From an uncultured Bacteroidaceae bacterium (lineage in GTDB: Bacteria; Bacteroidota; Bacteroidia; Bacteroidales; Bacteroidaceae): DNA of 64,000 bases. Positions 29,076 to 38,586 of this stretch are shown in pieces; position 1 is the first letter of the stretch, and each line of letters begins with the position of its first letter. The translations under genes and the position numbers were made by a program. Location of the stretch: assembly GCA_944321635.1 (NCBI GenBank), contig CALULY010000009.1:1-64000 (forward strand), written 5' to 3'. The notes beneath the pieces were generated by a model. That model searched no databases, was not told where the DNA came from, and saw nothing but the letters and a program-made list of their open reading frames with translations.

Positions 29076-29876
29076 TTATTCTGTTACTACCACCTTGTTT
29101 ACTACTTCGGTTTGACCACTCACGACACGTACAAGGTAAACGTCATCGGCTGCCAAGGCCGTGGCGGGGGCATCATCTGCCCCATCGACTAGCAAGTTGC
29201 CGGCCAAGTCGTACACGCTGAGGCGGTCATAACTTCCATCAACCGACAACGCGCCATTGACACATCTGACCACAGGGGCATCGTTGGCTGCCGTCACGAT
29301 ACCGGTACTGCCTCCCAGTCCGGTTTCGTCAAGCCACCCGGCTATCATGTCGTGGCAGTTGCCTGTCTGTGACGAACGTATCCACAGGCTTGGTGAAACG
29401 AACTCGCCACCGGGTATCAACCGATGCGCATCGTCCTCAACACCGCTGATGCCACTGCTGGCACTCGAAACGATGAGCCCTACGCGCTTGCCTGTCATCT
29501 GCCCACCGTTGTGAAACAGGAAAGTCTGCATCGGGGCGGCCATGTTGCTCCACCACAGAGGGGTTGCAACGATTATCTCGTCATAGGCTGCCAAGTCAAC
29601 CGATACGGGTTTTATTTCCGGATAAGACGAGGCATCATCGGGGTTTTCCCTTATCGCGGCTATCAATGCACTGCCGAGGGCATAGCCGTCAGCGGCATAG
29701 ACCAGTCCTTCTTCCGCCGGCTCAATCCTCACGACATCGGCACCCGGCAACCGGGCCGCCAAGCTGCTGACTATCGTCGCCGTGTTGTTGGTGAAGCTGT
29801 AATAGACCACCAATGTCCTTGCACTTGCCGCCGTCATTACGACAAACATTGTCAATAATACTGTAAGCCTTTTCAT
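29076..29876 (-). CDS. Exported flavodoxin with C-terminal sorting-like domain
   Basis: A 266-residue protein: signal peptide (KRLTVLLTMFVVMTAASA), then a flavodoxin domain (TLVVYYSFTNNTATIVSSLAARL... YDEIIVATPLWWSNMAAPMQTFLFHNG... KRVGLIVSSASSGISG) binding FMN. From about residue 205 a short beta-rich module follows (SYDRLSVYDLAGNLLVDG... LAADDVYLVRVVSGQTEVVNKVVVTE), which looks like a type IX secretion C-terminal sorting domain. An exported flavodoxin would need an outside electron partner. It lies 15 bases after the flavin reductase gene in the same operon. Confidence 0.88.
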   Translation of the reverse strand: MKRLTVLLTMFVVMTAASARTLVVYYSFTNNTATIVSSLAARLPGADVVRIEPAEEGLVYAADGYALGSALIAAIRENPDDASSYPEIKPVSVDLAAYDEIIVATPLWWSNMAAPMQTFLFHNGGQMTGKRVGLIVSSASSGISGVEDDAHRLIPGGEFVSPSLWIRSSQTGNCHDMIAGWLDETGLGGSTGIVTAANDAPVVRCVNGALSVDGSYDRLSVYDLAGNLLVDGADDAPATALAADDVYLVRVVSGQTEVVNKVVVTE

Positions 29877-29891
29877 ACCGCTCCTCCTGCA

Positions 29892-30452
29892 TCAATCGTT
29901 TTTCTTGTATTCTTTGCCGAAGCCGGTACACTTGCCTATCGTATCGCCTGTCCTCAGATAGGTGTAGTTTGGCATTTCAAACAGTACCGGTTTGAGCTTG
30001 TCGTAGTCAGGTTTACCCTTCTCATTCAATACATCCTCGTCGGCGTAAGTATTTACTATCCGGCAGATGAAGTTGTCGAATGTCTCGGTCTCGTAGTTGT
30101 CAACTACCTCACATTCCATCACCAGCCGGCTCTCATCGATGACCGGCGTACCGGCCTCGCCGAGATGATAGACGAACACGTCAGATTTGTCCGCCTTGCT
30201 GCCGCTGACGCAGCCTACATAGTCGGCACGGTCAAGCATCGCCTCGCTGACCATGTTGACTGACACCTTGCCCGATTGCTTGATGCCACGATTGGTATAA
30301 TGTCCCTTAAACAAGCTCAGCATAATCCGGTCATGGCCTATGATGCCCACATGAGCCACGAGCAACCAGTTGACTTTGCCTTCCACTTCAGCACCCACTA
30401 CAACGACCGGCGTGGGATAGAGTGCCAGTGTTACTCCAATGTTCTTTTTCAT
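29892..30452 (-). CDS. Flavin reductase family protein
   Basis: A 186-residue FMN-binding split-barrel protein (KKNIGVTLALYPTPVVVVGAEVEGKVNWLLVAHVGIIGHDRIMLSLFKGHYTNRGIKQSGKVSVNMV), with the family's VSGxKxDKxDVF-like segment (CVSGSKADKSDVF). Members reduce or bind flavin; several Bacteroidales copies are next to exported redox proteins. It has no signal peptide, unlike its two downstream neighbours, so it is cytoplasmic. It is 39 bases after the amidohydrolase remnant and 15 before the flavodoxin gene. Confidence 0.88.
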   Translation of the reverse strand: MKKNIGVTLALYPTPVVVVGAEVEGKVNWLLVAHVGIIGHDRIMLSLFKGHYTNRGIKQSGKVSVNMVSEAMLDRADYVGCVSGSKADKSDVFVYHLGEAGTPVIDESRLVMECEVVDNYETETFDNFICRIVNTYADEDVLNEKGKPDYDKLKPVLFEMPNYTYLRTGDTIGKCTGFGKEYKKND

Positions 30453-30491
30453 ATTACTATACTTTATTATGGTTAGTCTTCAAACAAGCGT

Positions 30492-30713
30492 TCAGCATTG
30501 CCTCGCATTCAACGTGTCAAAGGGATAGATTGTCTCCTTGATGGCCGTCCCGATATCAGGCAACGGGAATGTCTCCTCCAACTCAGCATCATGGGCGGCA
30601 AGCACTTCAATGTATTTGGGCAGGATGATATGCGAATGTACATCTATCGCCTGTCCCGAGACTTGCGGCATCCTTAGAGCCGTCAATAATAATATGGTAA
30701 GTATCCTTGGCAT
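30492..30713 (-). pseudogene. Internally deleted amidohydrolase remnant
   Basis: A 73-residue frame: signal-like start (PRILTILLLTALRMPQVSG), then QAIDVHSHIILPKYIEVLAAHDAELEETFPLP, the N-terminus of a metal-dependent amidohydrolase (HSH metal site). It then jumps to DIGTAIKETIYPFDTLNA and stops at RQC. In intact relatives, as I recall them, a segment like LPDVxxAIEEAxYALDxL lies about 65 residues further on. The fragment thus looks like a deletion between two Pro-Leu-Pro stretches plus loss of the C-terminus. The promoter in front of it is intact and now drives the downstream redox genes. Confidence 0.7.
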
Positions 30714-30738
30714 CTTTCTCTACATCTTGTTACCAATG

Positions 30739-30746
30739 CAAAGGTA
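30739..30746 (-). promoter_or_regulatory. Promoter -7 element of the redox operon
   Basis: TACCTTTG on the minus strand, 25 bases before the ATG of the amidohydrolase remnant and 31 bases downstream of operator copy 3. Confidence 0.6.
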
Positions 30747-30777
30747 GATGCGGCAAAAGGCGGAGTTTGTACCCGTT

Positions 30778-30804
30778 TTACTGACGATACAAACCCTTTT
30801 ACGG
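30778..30804 (-). promoter_or_regulatory. Shared 27-bp operator, copy 3
   Basis: On the minus strand it starts CCGTAAAA and ends GTATCGTCAGTAA; GTAAAA occurs twice, 21 bp apart. It shares 15 invariant columns with the sites at 8775-8801 and 9453-9479 and the exact 31-base distance to the -7 element. Confidence 0.65.
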
Positions 30805-30841
30805 AATAAACAATACAGATTTTCTGACTACGTTCCTGGCG

Positions 30842-30994
30842 TCACTCCTTGCTGCCAGACGTATGGGAGGGTTCAGACGATTTGACAGACTTCACCACAC
30901 GCCGCCCGACCTTGCCGAGACGCTTGGCCTTGAGCCACTCGGCTTTGCGTGCCTCGTATGCTTCGCGTTGACGCTCCAGATAGTTGTCTGCCAT
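30842..30994 (-). CDS. Small basic protein (50 residues)
   Basis: The frame begins MADNYLERQREAYEARKAEW and continues LKAKRLGKVGRRVVKSVKSS to EPSHTSGSKE. It is rich in Lys, Arg and Glu and mostly helical in its first 30 residues, without a membrane segment. I recall short Bacteroidales proteins starting with a similar NYLExxxxxYxxRKxxW pattern, with no known function. It is divergent from the nitroreductase gene and lies upstream of the redox operon's operator. Confidence 0.65.
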   Translation of the reverse strand: MADNYLERQREAYEARKAEWLKAKRLGKVGRRVVKSVKSSEPSHTSGSKE

Positions 30995-31078
30995 GATTGT
31001 CTTGCCGGTTTGCGCGGCTAAGTTATTGCAATTTGGTTATATTAGCACCCGATAACGCCAAAAACAACGTAAATCAGT

Positions 31079-31612
31079 ATGGATTTCTTAGAATTAGTAG
31101 AAAAGCGGCAGAGCGACCGCAAATACGAGACGCGCCCAGTCAACCGTGAACTCATAACCCAATGCCTCGAAGCAGCCCGCCTCGCCCCATCGGCCTGCAA
31201 CTCGCAGCCGTGGAAGTTTGTTGTCGTCGATGACCCTGCACTGCTCAAAGACGTTGCGGATGCCACGGCTGGCATGGGCATGAATAAATTTGCCCACGAA
31301 GTCCCCGCCATCATCGCCGTCGTGCTTGAGAAGATGAACCTCACGGCCAAGATTGGCAGCGTCATCAAGGACAAGGAATATTCGCTCGTTGACGTTGGCA
31401 TAGCCGTGGAACACTTCTGCCTCGCCGCCACATCGCTCGGCCTCGGCACGTGCATCATCGGATGGTTTGACGAGCGGCGCATGAGGCGGCTGCTCGGGGT
31501 GAAGGGCAAACGTATCCCACTGCTGATAACCCTCGGCTACCCGGCAGGCGAGCACCGCACAAAGTCCCGCAAGGCTCTCGACAAAATGAGCTGTTGGAAT
31601 CGCTACGAGTGA
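31079..31612 (+). CDS. Nitroreductase family flavoprotein
   Basis: A 177-residue FMN-dependent NAD(P)H oxidoreductase of the nitroreductase fold. The FMN-binding start VEKRQSDRKYETRPVNRELITQCLEAARLAPSACNSQPWKFVVV and the segment DVGIAVEHFCLAATSLGLGTCIIGWF are diagnostic; the C-terminus has LGYPAGEHRTKSRKALDKM. The natural substrate (quinone, nitro compound or flavin) cannot be told. It converges with the serine hydrolase gene 12 bases away. The 27-bp operator is not found in its upstream region. Confidence 0.9.
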   Translation: MDFLELVEKRQSDRKYETRPVNRELITQCLEAARLAPSACNSQPWKFVVVDDPALLKDVADATAGMGMNKFAHEVPAIIAVVLEKMNLTAKIGSVIKDKEYSLVDVGIAVEHFCLAATSLGLGTCIIGWFDERRMRRLLGVKGKRIPLLITLGYPAGEHRTKSRKALDKMSCWNRYE

Positions 31613-31624
31613 CGCGCCCCGCCG

Positions 31625-32773
31625 TCACGACGCATCGAGGATCTTGTAGGCAATCTCCATGTAACGGATTATGTCCAGCGTCAACTCCCGCTCATAGACA
31701 TCCGACCGCTCATGCCCCAGCCGCACCACAATGGCGTTGCGGTCGGGGATGGCGAAGACATATTGCCCCAGCATCCCCCTCATGTAAGGGATAGCCTGCC
31801 CGTCGCGGTGCATCACCCACGTCTGGAAACCGTAGTAATCGAGGCTGTCCCTACCCCACTGGTCTTTGAGATAGGATGCCGGCGACATCATCTCGTCGAT
31901 GTAACGGCGCGACACCAGCTGCCGCCCGTCCCAATCGCCGTGGCGCAACATCAGCCGTCCGAAGCGGGCTGCATCACGTGCCGTGGTGTGGAAGCAGCAA
32001 AAAGCCTTCTCGTCCCCACCCGGCTTGTCAAGCAGCCAATAGGCATCATGCTCAGGCCGCATGGGCTGCCACAGCTTCCGCTCGGCATAACGGCTCAGCG
32101 TCTCACCCGTCGCCGCCTCGATGACAAAGGCCAAGAGCTGTGTCTCCCCGCTGCGGTAAGTGTACTGCACCCCGGGCGTGCCAACGACATCAAGCCCCGT
32201 CACCAGCTCGCGCAAGTCGTTGCCATAGTAGGCATGGGTCGTCGGCGAGAACAGCGAGGCATAGCTCTCGTCCCAGTCCATCGCGCCGCTCATCGTCAGC
32301 AGGTCGCGCACCGTCACATCTGCCTGCCGCCCTTTGACATACTGCGGCAGGTATTTGCTGACGGCATCATCCAAGCTGCCAATCTTGCCTTCGTCCAAGG
32401 CTATGCCCGCAAGCAAGCCTACAATGGTCTTGGTCGCCGAGTAAAGGTTGGACGTGCGGCCATCCTCCCATCCCGAGCGATAAGTCTCAAACAGCACACT
32501 GTCATCCCGTATGACAAGGAATGACACAGTGCGCATCTCGTCCAGATAAGCCGAGTCGGCACTCGTCAGCGAATAGACATTGCACTCCTCACTGCGCGGC
32601 CACACCCAAGGCGAGGCGGCAGCGTGCAACGTGTCCCGGGCGAACAGCCCGGCATCGGTTATCTCAGGGTAAAGGTGGATCAACGCCTGGCGGGCGTAGT
32701 GCGGCAGGCAGAGCCAAACCACGCCGGCAGCGGCGAGGATGATGGCGGCAGTGGCAAGCAGTTTCTTCTTCAT
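31625..32773 (-). CDS. Membrane-anchored serine hydrolase (beta-lactamase class C family)
   Basis: A 382-residue protein with an N-terminal membrane anchor (KKKLLATAAIILAAAGVVWLCL) and a class C beta-lactamase/DD-peptidase-type domain. The catalytic SxxK motif is S112-A-T-K115 in NLYSATKTIVG. The second motif is YRS (in YTYRSGETQLLAFVIE) rather than YxN, as in many esterase-like members, and GMLGQYVFAIP replaces the KTG region. It is likely a periplasmic esterase or peptidase; true beta-lactamase activity is not implied. ATG at 32773 is chosen because it begins the anchor; an ATG at 32782 is possible. Confidence 0.87.
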   Translation of the reverse strand: MKKKLLATAAIILAAAGVVWLCLPHYARQALIHLYPEITDAGLFARDTLHAAASPWVWPRSEECNVYSLTSADSAYLDEMRTVSFLVIRDDSVLFETYRSGWEDGRTSNLYSATKTIVGLLAGIALDEGKIGSLDDAVSKYLPQYVKGRQADVTVRDLLTMSGAMDWDESYASLFSPTTHAYYGNDLRELVTGLDVVGTPGVQYTYRSGETQLLAFVIEAATGETLSRYAERKLWQPMRPEHDAYWLLDKPGGDEKAFCCFHTTARDAARFGRLMLRHGDWDGRQLVSRRYIDEMMSPASYLKDQWGRDSLDYYGFQTWVMHRDGQAIPYMRGMLGQYVFAIPDRNAIVVRLGHERSDVYERELTLDIIRYMEIAYKILDAS

Positions 32774-32908
32774 AAACGTCATTCGTCAAATTTGGATGGC
32801 GTGAATATAAGGCTTATTTGCCAACGGCAGCGCGGCGCGGGAAAAAGAAAGGCGCGGGGAAATCTTCCCTCGCGCCATTTGTCTCAATCTTAACTAGTGC
32901 TCGCACAC

Positions 32909-33469
32909 TCAGACGGTCATTATTTCCTTTTCCTTGGCTGCGAGCAGGTCTTCGAGCTTCTTGACATATTTGTCATGGACTTTCTGCAACTTGGCCTCGC
33001 CATCCTTTTGCTCGTCCTCGGGCATACCGTCCTTGACAGCCTTCTTCAACGCGTCGATGGCGTCGCGCCTTGCGTTGCGGATGCTCACCTTTGCAGTCTC
33101 GCCCTCGGCCTTGCACTGTTTGGCCAGCTGCTTGCGGCGTTCCTCGGTCAGGGGGGGTATGCCTATGCGGATGATTTCCCCGTTGTTTTCAGGCATGATG
33201 CCGAGATCTGAGTCAATGATAGCCTTCTCGATGACCTTGAACATCGACTTGTCCCACGGCTTGATGGCTATCGTCCTCGCGTCAGGCGTGGTTATCGCCG
33301 CGACATTGTTCAACTGGACTTGAGTGCCGTAGGAGTCAACCCTGATGCCGTCGAGCAGGCGTATGTCCGCACGGCCGGCACGGATGTGCGCCAAAGACTC
33401 TTCGAGGAATGCGACGGCCATTTCCATCTTCTCTTCCGCGCCGCCAAGAATAACTTTTGATTCTGCCAT
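32909..33469 (-). CDS. frr: Ribosome recycling factor
   Basis: Splits post-termination ribosomes together with EF-G. The 186-residue protein has the family length and the core segments [51 protein letters not shown] and [33 protein letters not shown]. It is usually next to pyrH in bacteria, but here a kinase gene, an unknown gene and a repeat array lie between. It has its own promoter at 33512-33543. Confidence 0.97.
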   Translation of the reverse strand: MAESKVILGGAEEKMEMAVAFLEESLAHIRAGRADIRLLDGIRVDSYGTQVQLNNVAAITTPDARTIAIKPWDKSMFKVIEKAIIDSDLGIMPENNGEIIRIGIPPLTEERRKQLAKQCKAEGETAKVSIRNARRDAIDALKKAVKDGMPEDEQKDGEAKLQKVHDKYVKKLEDLLAAKEKEIMTV

Positions 33470-33511
33470 ATCGTTAATGTTTTATTGGTTCACTTGTTTT
33501 TTTGATGTCGT

Positions 33512-33543
33512 CAAAAGTATATCAATTTTCCTTGCGGTGCAAT
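33512..33543 (-). promoter_or_regulatory. Promoter of frr
   Basis: Minus strand: ATTG (33543-33540), 20-base spacer, TACTTTTG (33519-33512). Only one base differs from the TTTG/TAnnTTTG consensus. Confidence 0.6.
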
Positions 33544-33645
33544 AGCTGACCCGCCACCCCCATTGTTTCGCCCCCGTCAAGGCGAGCCGCAGGCGCGTCT
33601 CGGTGCTTCAGCGGCGTGGGTCGGTGAGCCACGGTTTTGTCTCGC

Positions 33646-33711
33646 CTTGTAAGTGGCAGTTACAAAGATTGTAAGTCGCGCTTACAAAGGTTGTAAGTGG
33701 CAGTTACAAAG
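33646..33711. repeat. 3 x 22-bp palindromic array (TTGTAAGT type)
   Basis: Three exact 22-bp units (33646, 33668, 33690), each a short palindrome with arms TTGTAA and TTACAA. The left flank GAGCCACGGTTTTG and the right flank AAAGCACC are shared with the array at 57983-58048, whose arms read TTGTTA/TAACAA instead, so the pairing is kept by paired changes. It fills the gap (33544-33788) upstream of frr; there is no reading frame. Confidence 0.85.
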
Positions 33712-33788
33712 CACCCCGCCGGCGCAGCCTCCCGGTCCACGCCGTGGGCTCCCGGGGAAAGGATGCTGGATGGCAATGGCGGCACAGC

Positions 33789-33828
33789 AAAATGCCAGGC
33801 GGCCGAAGGAATGGCAACCTGGCATTTT
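33789..33828 (-). terminator. Terminator after the unknown gene 33867-34445
   Basis: An 11-bp perfect stem AAAATGCCAGG / CCTGGCATTTT with an 18-base loop; the minus-strand arm ends in TTTT. It is symmetric, so it could act in both directions. Confidence 0.7.
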
Positions 33829-33866
33829 GACAAGCCTATAAGACGGAGAGAGGGGTAAGTGCCTCG

Positions 33867-34445
33867 TCACTTGAACGTGACAAGGACACGCAGCTCGGTT
33901 ATGCCCTTGCGTTTGGCGGCCACATACGTCCTCGGACGGCATCCCTCGCGCCGCAAGTCGGTCAGGAACAGGGGGTGGTGCAGGCCGAACAGGGTGGCTT
34001 GGAAGGTGTCGCCTGGCTCAAGTTTGGAATTCTCCGCTTCCAGCACCCTGAAATGTTCGTCGCCGATGTAGACGACGCGGCAGCGACGGTTGGATTCCCA
34101 ACGGAGTTCCACCTCGTCGCCCTCCTTGAGCTTGCCTGGAACGACCTGCTTGTCAAACAGGAACTCGGAGTCGTCGAGCATCCCGCATTCAAAGGAATTG
34201 CTGAAATCGTCCCATCCGGTGAATCCGGCATAGCGCGAGAGTATCGACAAGGTGCTGGCACTCGGCTGGTGGTCTGAGGGGACATATTCCCAGATGCGCT
34301 TGAGGGTGGAGAGGCTGAGGAGTTCTTTTGTCGTGCGGTTTATCTCCCCGAGCAGGAAATTGAAGTCGGTAGGGGTCTTGAGTTTGCGCCCAGCCCGCTC
34401 TTCGACCATCCCTTTCAGCGTTTCTATCTTTTCATTTTTCATCAT
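33867..34445 (-). CDS. Unknown Bacteroidota-type protein beside the kinase
   Basis: 192 residues, not a named family to me. The N-terminal ~80 residues (IETLKGMVEERAGRKLKTPTDFNFLLGEINRTTKELLSLSTLKRIWEYVPSDHQPSASTLSILSRYAGFTGWDDFS) look like a helix-turn-helix-like module that I associate with Bacteroidota genomes. The C-terminal half is beta-rich (VVPGKLKEGDEVELRWESNRRCRVVYIGDEHFRVLEAENSKLEPGDTFQATLFG). A -7 element TATTTTTG lies at 34467-34460. Being next to a transmembrane kinase, it might be its partner or target, but this is only inferred from position. The start is one of two adjacent ATGs. Confidence 0.8.
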   Translation of the reverse strand: MMKNEKIETLKGMVEERAGRKLKTPTDFNFLLGEINRTTKELLSLSTLKRIWEYVPSDHQPSASTLSILSRYAGFTGWDDFSNSFECGMLDDSEFLFDKQVVPGKLKEGDEVELRWESNRRCRVVYIGDEHFRVLEAENSKLEPGDTFQATLFGLHHPLFLTDLRREGCRPRTYVAAKRKGITELRVLVTFK

Positions 34446-34557
34446 TTGTCTATTTATTGCAAAAATAGGCAAAAGGGCGTGTCTGTCATTTTACCCACCC
34501 ACATGAACCAACTTGAACCACTCGCGCGACACGCCCGGGCATGAGCGGTCAGAGCAA

Positions 34558-35802
34558 TCACCAAGACCTGTGCTGCCAATCATAACTGCGCCAAGTAATC
34601 TGTGCGGTCGAAACGGCCGCATTGAGATAAAGGGAATGTTCAGGCAATGACGGGGCAATGACTTCATCGACTTGCTTGCGGACTGCCGCCTCGATGTCAA
34701 GAAAGACACTGCTGAGCACATCGCTCTTCGTATGAATTGACACAGTTGAATCACCGAAGATGGAATCTGCCTCTTGAAGATACCGCAACGCCGTCTCACG
34801 CGCCATCTCGTTGATCTTGGCCATGCGCGGGTCGGAGTTGAATGCCTCGATCGGTGAGACACCATGTTGCATGACAGTCTCCACATTATTTATATATACT
34901 GTGTCCGATCTATGCACCGCCAGTGTGTCGTGCAACCAGCTCACATCTGCTGTGGTGGCGACTGTTGCACGCCACCACCCATAGCCTGACACTGCCGCCA
35001 ATAGCACAAGCAGGGCTATGATGACCGGCACGGCCACCGGCCTCGGGCGCAAGGCATCCGCCACTGCGTCAGCTGTGGCATAACGCTCGTCACGGTCGCC
35101 CTTTATGCAACGTGCCGCCACCCTCGCCATACGGCGTGAACGATGCGGCAACGTGGCATCAATCTCAAGCAGTATCAGCCCGAGGGCATAGATGTCTGCA
35201 CGCGCGTCAACCTTTGCCTCCTTGTCAAATTGCTCAGGTGCGGCATAACGCCTCGTGCCCGCCGGCTCTTTGAACACTGCGAAATCATCGGCATCAGACA
35301 GCCCGAAATCTACCAGCTTGACATGACGACCGTTGTTTGTCAGCATGATGTTGGCAGGCTTCAAGTCCCTGTGGACTATCTGCCTGCCGTGTATGTAGGA
35401 CAAGGCACTGCACACCTCGTCCGCCACCCTGAACGCCTCGGCTCGCGACATGGTGTGCCTCTTGATACATTCGCGCAAGGAGATGCCATCAACATACTCC
35501 ATGACGATGCAGAGGCCAAGCCCGGCGACCTCTTCCAAGCCCTCGGTACGGGCTATGGCGGGGTGTGAGAGGTTGTAGCCTATGGAGAATTCCTTCTGGA
35601 GCATGGCGCGGCAAAACTCGTCATCGACCTTGCCGGGCTTGAGGCACTTCAGGACGAACCATTTGCCCAGACGCTTTGCGCGGAACAATCGGCAAAAGCC
35701 CGTCGTGGACTCATAGAGCAAGGTGAAATCAGAGAACGAGTTGTCCAGGAAATGCCCGCCCTCGTCGCAGAAGAACGAATCGGATGTATAGGATGACGGC
35801 AT
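34558..35802 (-). CDS. Transmembrane Hanks-type Ser/Thr protein kinase
   Basis: 414 residues. The cytoplasmic kinase domain is about 25-250: ATP lysine K52 in FVLKCLK, catalytic loop HRDLKPANIML (144-154), DFG (165-167) and APE (188-190). The Gly-rich loop is degenerate (ESTTGFCRLF). One membrane helix (257-273) follows, then an extracytoplasmic region of about 135 residues with no PASTA or other repeat that I can recognise, possibly a sensor. It starts 28 bases after the pyrH stop, so it can be transcribed from the pyrH promoter. It may phosphorylate the neighbouring unknown protein. Confidence 0.9.
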   Translation of the reverse strand: MPSSYTSDSFFCDEGGHFLDNSFSDFTLLYESTTGFCRLFRAKRLGKWFVLKCLKPGKVDDEFCRAMLQKEFSIGYNLSHPAIARTEGLEEVAGLGLCIVMEYVDGISLRECIKRHTMSRAEAFRVADEVCSALSYIHGRQIVHRDLKPANIMLTNNGRHVKLVDFGLSDADDFAVFKEPAGTRRYAAPEQFDKEAKVDARADIYALGLILLEIDATLPHRSRRMARVAARCIKGDRDERYATADAVADALRPRPVAVPVIIALLVLLAAVSGYGWWRATVATTADVSWLHDTLAVHRSDTVYINNVETVMQHGVSPIEAFNSDPRMAKINEMARETALRYLQEADSIFGDSTVSIHTKSDVLSSVFLDIEAAVRKQVDEVIAPSLPEHSLYLNAAVSTAQITWRSYDWQHRSW

Positions 35803-35830
35803 CTATCGGCAGCCTGTCAACTATGTCATA

Positions 35831-36541
35831 TCAATTATGTACCAACGTGCCGATGCCTTCGCCGTCGATGACCTTGCGCAGGTTGCCCACGGTGTCCATG
35901 TCAAAGACGATGATGGGCAGGTTGTTCTCCTTGCACATACACGTGGCGGTCAGGTCCATCACCTTCAGTCCCCGTGCAAGCACCTCGTCGTAGGTGATGT
36001 CGTCAAACTTGGTCGCCGTGGGGTCTTTCTCAGGATCGGCGGTGTAGATGCCATCAACGCGAGTCCCCTTGAGCATTACCTGAGCCTCGATCTCTATGCC
36101 TCTGAGTGATGAGCCCGTGTCGGTGGTGAAAAACGGGTTGCCCGTGCCTGCCGACATGATGACCACCTCGCCACGCTCAAGACACTCGACGGCGCGCCAC
36201 TTGTTGTAGAACTCACCTATCGGTTCCATCCTCACTGCCGTCAAGACACGCGACTTGACGCCGACAGAGCCGAGGGCCGATGACAAGGCAAGGCTGTTGA
36301 TGACCGTCGCCAGCATCCCCATCTGGTCGCCTTTCACACGGTCGAAGCCCTTGGATGCCCCGCTCAATCCACGGAAGATGTTGCCCCCGCCGATGACGAT
36401 GCCGACCTGCACGCCGTCTTCCACTATTTCTTTTATCTGACGGGCATAGTCGCCGAGGCGTTGCTCGTCGATGCCATAACGTTTTTCTCCCATCAAGCTC
36501 TCGCCGCTCAGCTTGAGCAGCACGCGTTTGTATCTTGCCAT
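35831..36541 (-). CDS. pyrH: UMP kinase
   Basis: Phosphorylates UMP to UDP for pyrimidine nucleotides and nucleotide sugars. The 236-residue amino-acid-kinase-fold protein starts [17 protein letters not shown] and has [13 protein letters not shown], the UMP and allosteric region ([19 protein letters not shown]), and [37 protein letters not shown] longer upstream frame exists, but the ATG at 36541 matches the family start and lies 29 bases downstream of a -7 element. The kinase gene follows. Confidence 0.97.
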   Translation of the reverse strand: MARYKRVLLKLSGESLMGEKRYGIDEQRLGDYARQIKEIVEDGVQVGIVIGGGNIFRGLSGASKGFDRVKGDQMGMLATVINSLALSSALGSVGVKSRVLTAVRMEPIGEFYNKWRAVECLERGEVVIMSAGTGNPFFTTDTGSSLRGIEIEAQVMLKGTRVDGIYTADPEKDPTATKFDDITYDEVLARGLKVMDLTATCMCKENNLPIIVFDMDTVGNLRKVIDGEGIGTLVHN

Positions 36542-36570
36542 ATCCGTAAAAAATTGAATGTTAAGTGAAA

Positions 36571-36600
36571 CAAAAATACATGAAATCAGCTCCAGGCAAA
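36571..36600 (-). promoter_or_regulatory. Promoter of pyrH
   Basis: Minus strand: TTTG (36600-36597), 18-base spacer, TATTTTTG (36578-36571). The TTTG lies within the T tract of the guaB terminator. Confidence 0.65.
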
Positions 36601-36636
36601 AACAAAGCCCCGATTTGTTGCGATAATCGGGGCTTT
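36597..36636 (-). terminator. Terminator of guaB
   Basis: A 12-bp stem AAAGCCCCGATT / AATCGGGGCTTT with a 9-base loop, followed on the minus strand by GTTTTTG. It overlaps the -33 box of pyrH. Confidence 0.9.
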
Positions 36637-36657
36637 GACCTGTGATGCAAATGGATG

Positions 36658-38148
<1,491 letters not shown>

Positions 38149-38327
38149 TTAATCTTTATTGCACGCAAATTTACGACATTCCGCCCAATACTTAACAATT
38201 GACCGCGAATTTTAACAAGGAATATGTCGTGACAACCCAACGGCAAGCGCATCGCGCAGCCCCAGCAACGGGGACAAAAGCAGCAACGTTCCTCAAATAA
38301 TTGATGGCATGGCAAGCAACCTCTATT

Positions 38328-38408
38328 TTAAGCCTAAAAACATATAGATTAAGCCTAAGAATATATAGACTTAACCTGAAAATATATAGTTTAAGGCTAA
38401 AAACAAAG
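38328..38408. repeat. 4 x 21-bp array (TTAAGCCTAA type)
   Basis: Units begin at 38328, 38349, 38370 and 38391, each with a TTAAGCCTAA-like imperfect palindrome; in the first three units it is followed by an ATATAGA-like block. Sequence is unrelated to the other arrays but the period is the same. GCAACGTTCC occurs on both sides (38283, 38442). It lies in the gap between guaB and the lipoprotein gene. Confidence 0.8.
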
Positions 38409-38493
38409 TTTTCTTGCAACGTCACGGATTGTGCAAACCCTGCAACGTTCCAAAATGACTAAAGGCAGGTGCGGACACATCTGATGCCACCAC

Positions 38494-38538
38494 CGAAAAC
38501 AACAGCCTCAGGTAGCGGGATTCGCTTGCCTGAGGCTG
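38494..38538 (-). terminator. Terminator of the lipoprotein gene
   Basis: A 10-bp stem CAGCCTCAGG / CCTGAGGCTG with a 16-base loop, followed by TTGTTTT on the minus strand. Confidence 0.8.
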
Positions 38539-38586
38539 CAACATTGCCTTGCTGGCTCCGGCGCAGGCGGAGCGGACAGTGCGCGT

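Noticed and set aside
33646-33711. CRISPR-like repeat array (also 57983, 45476, 52959)
   Set aside because: Period of 21-22 bp, 3-6 units, no 30-bp spacers and no cas genes. It fits palindromic operator-like or mobile elements instead.
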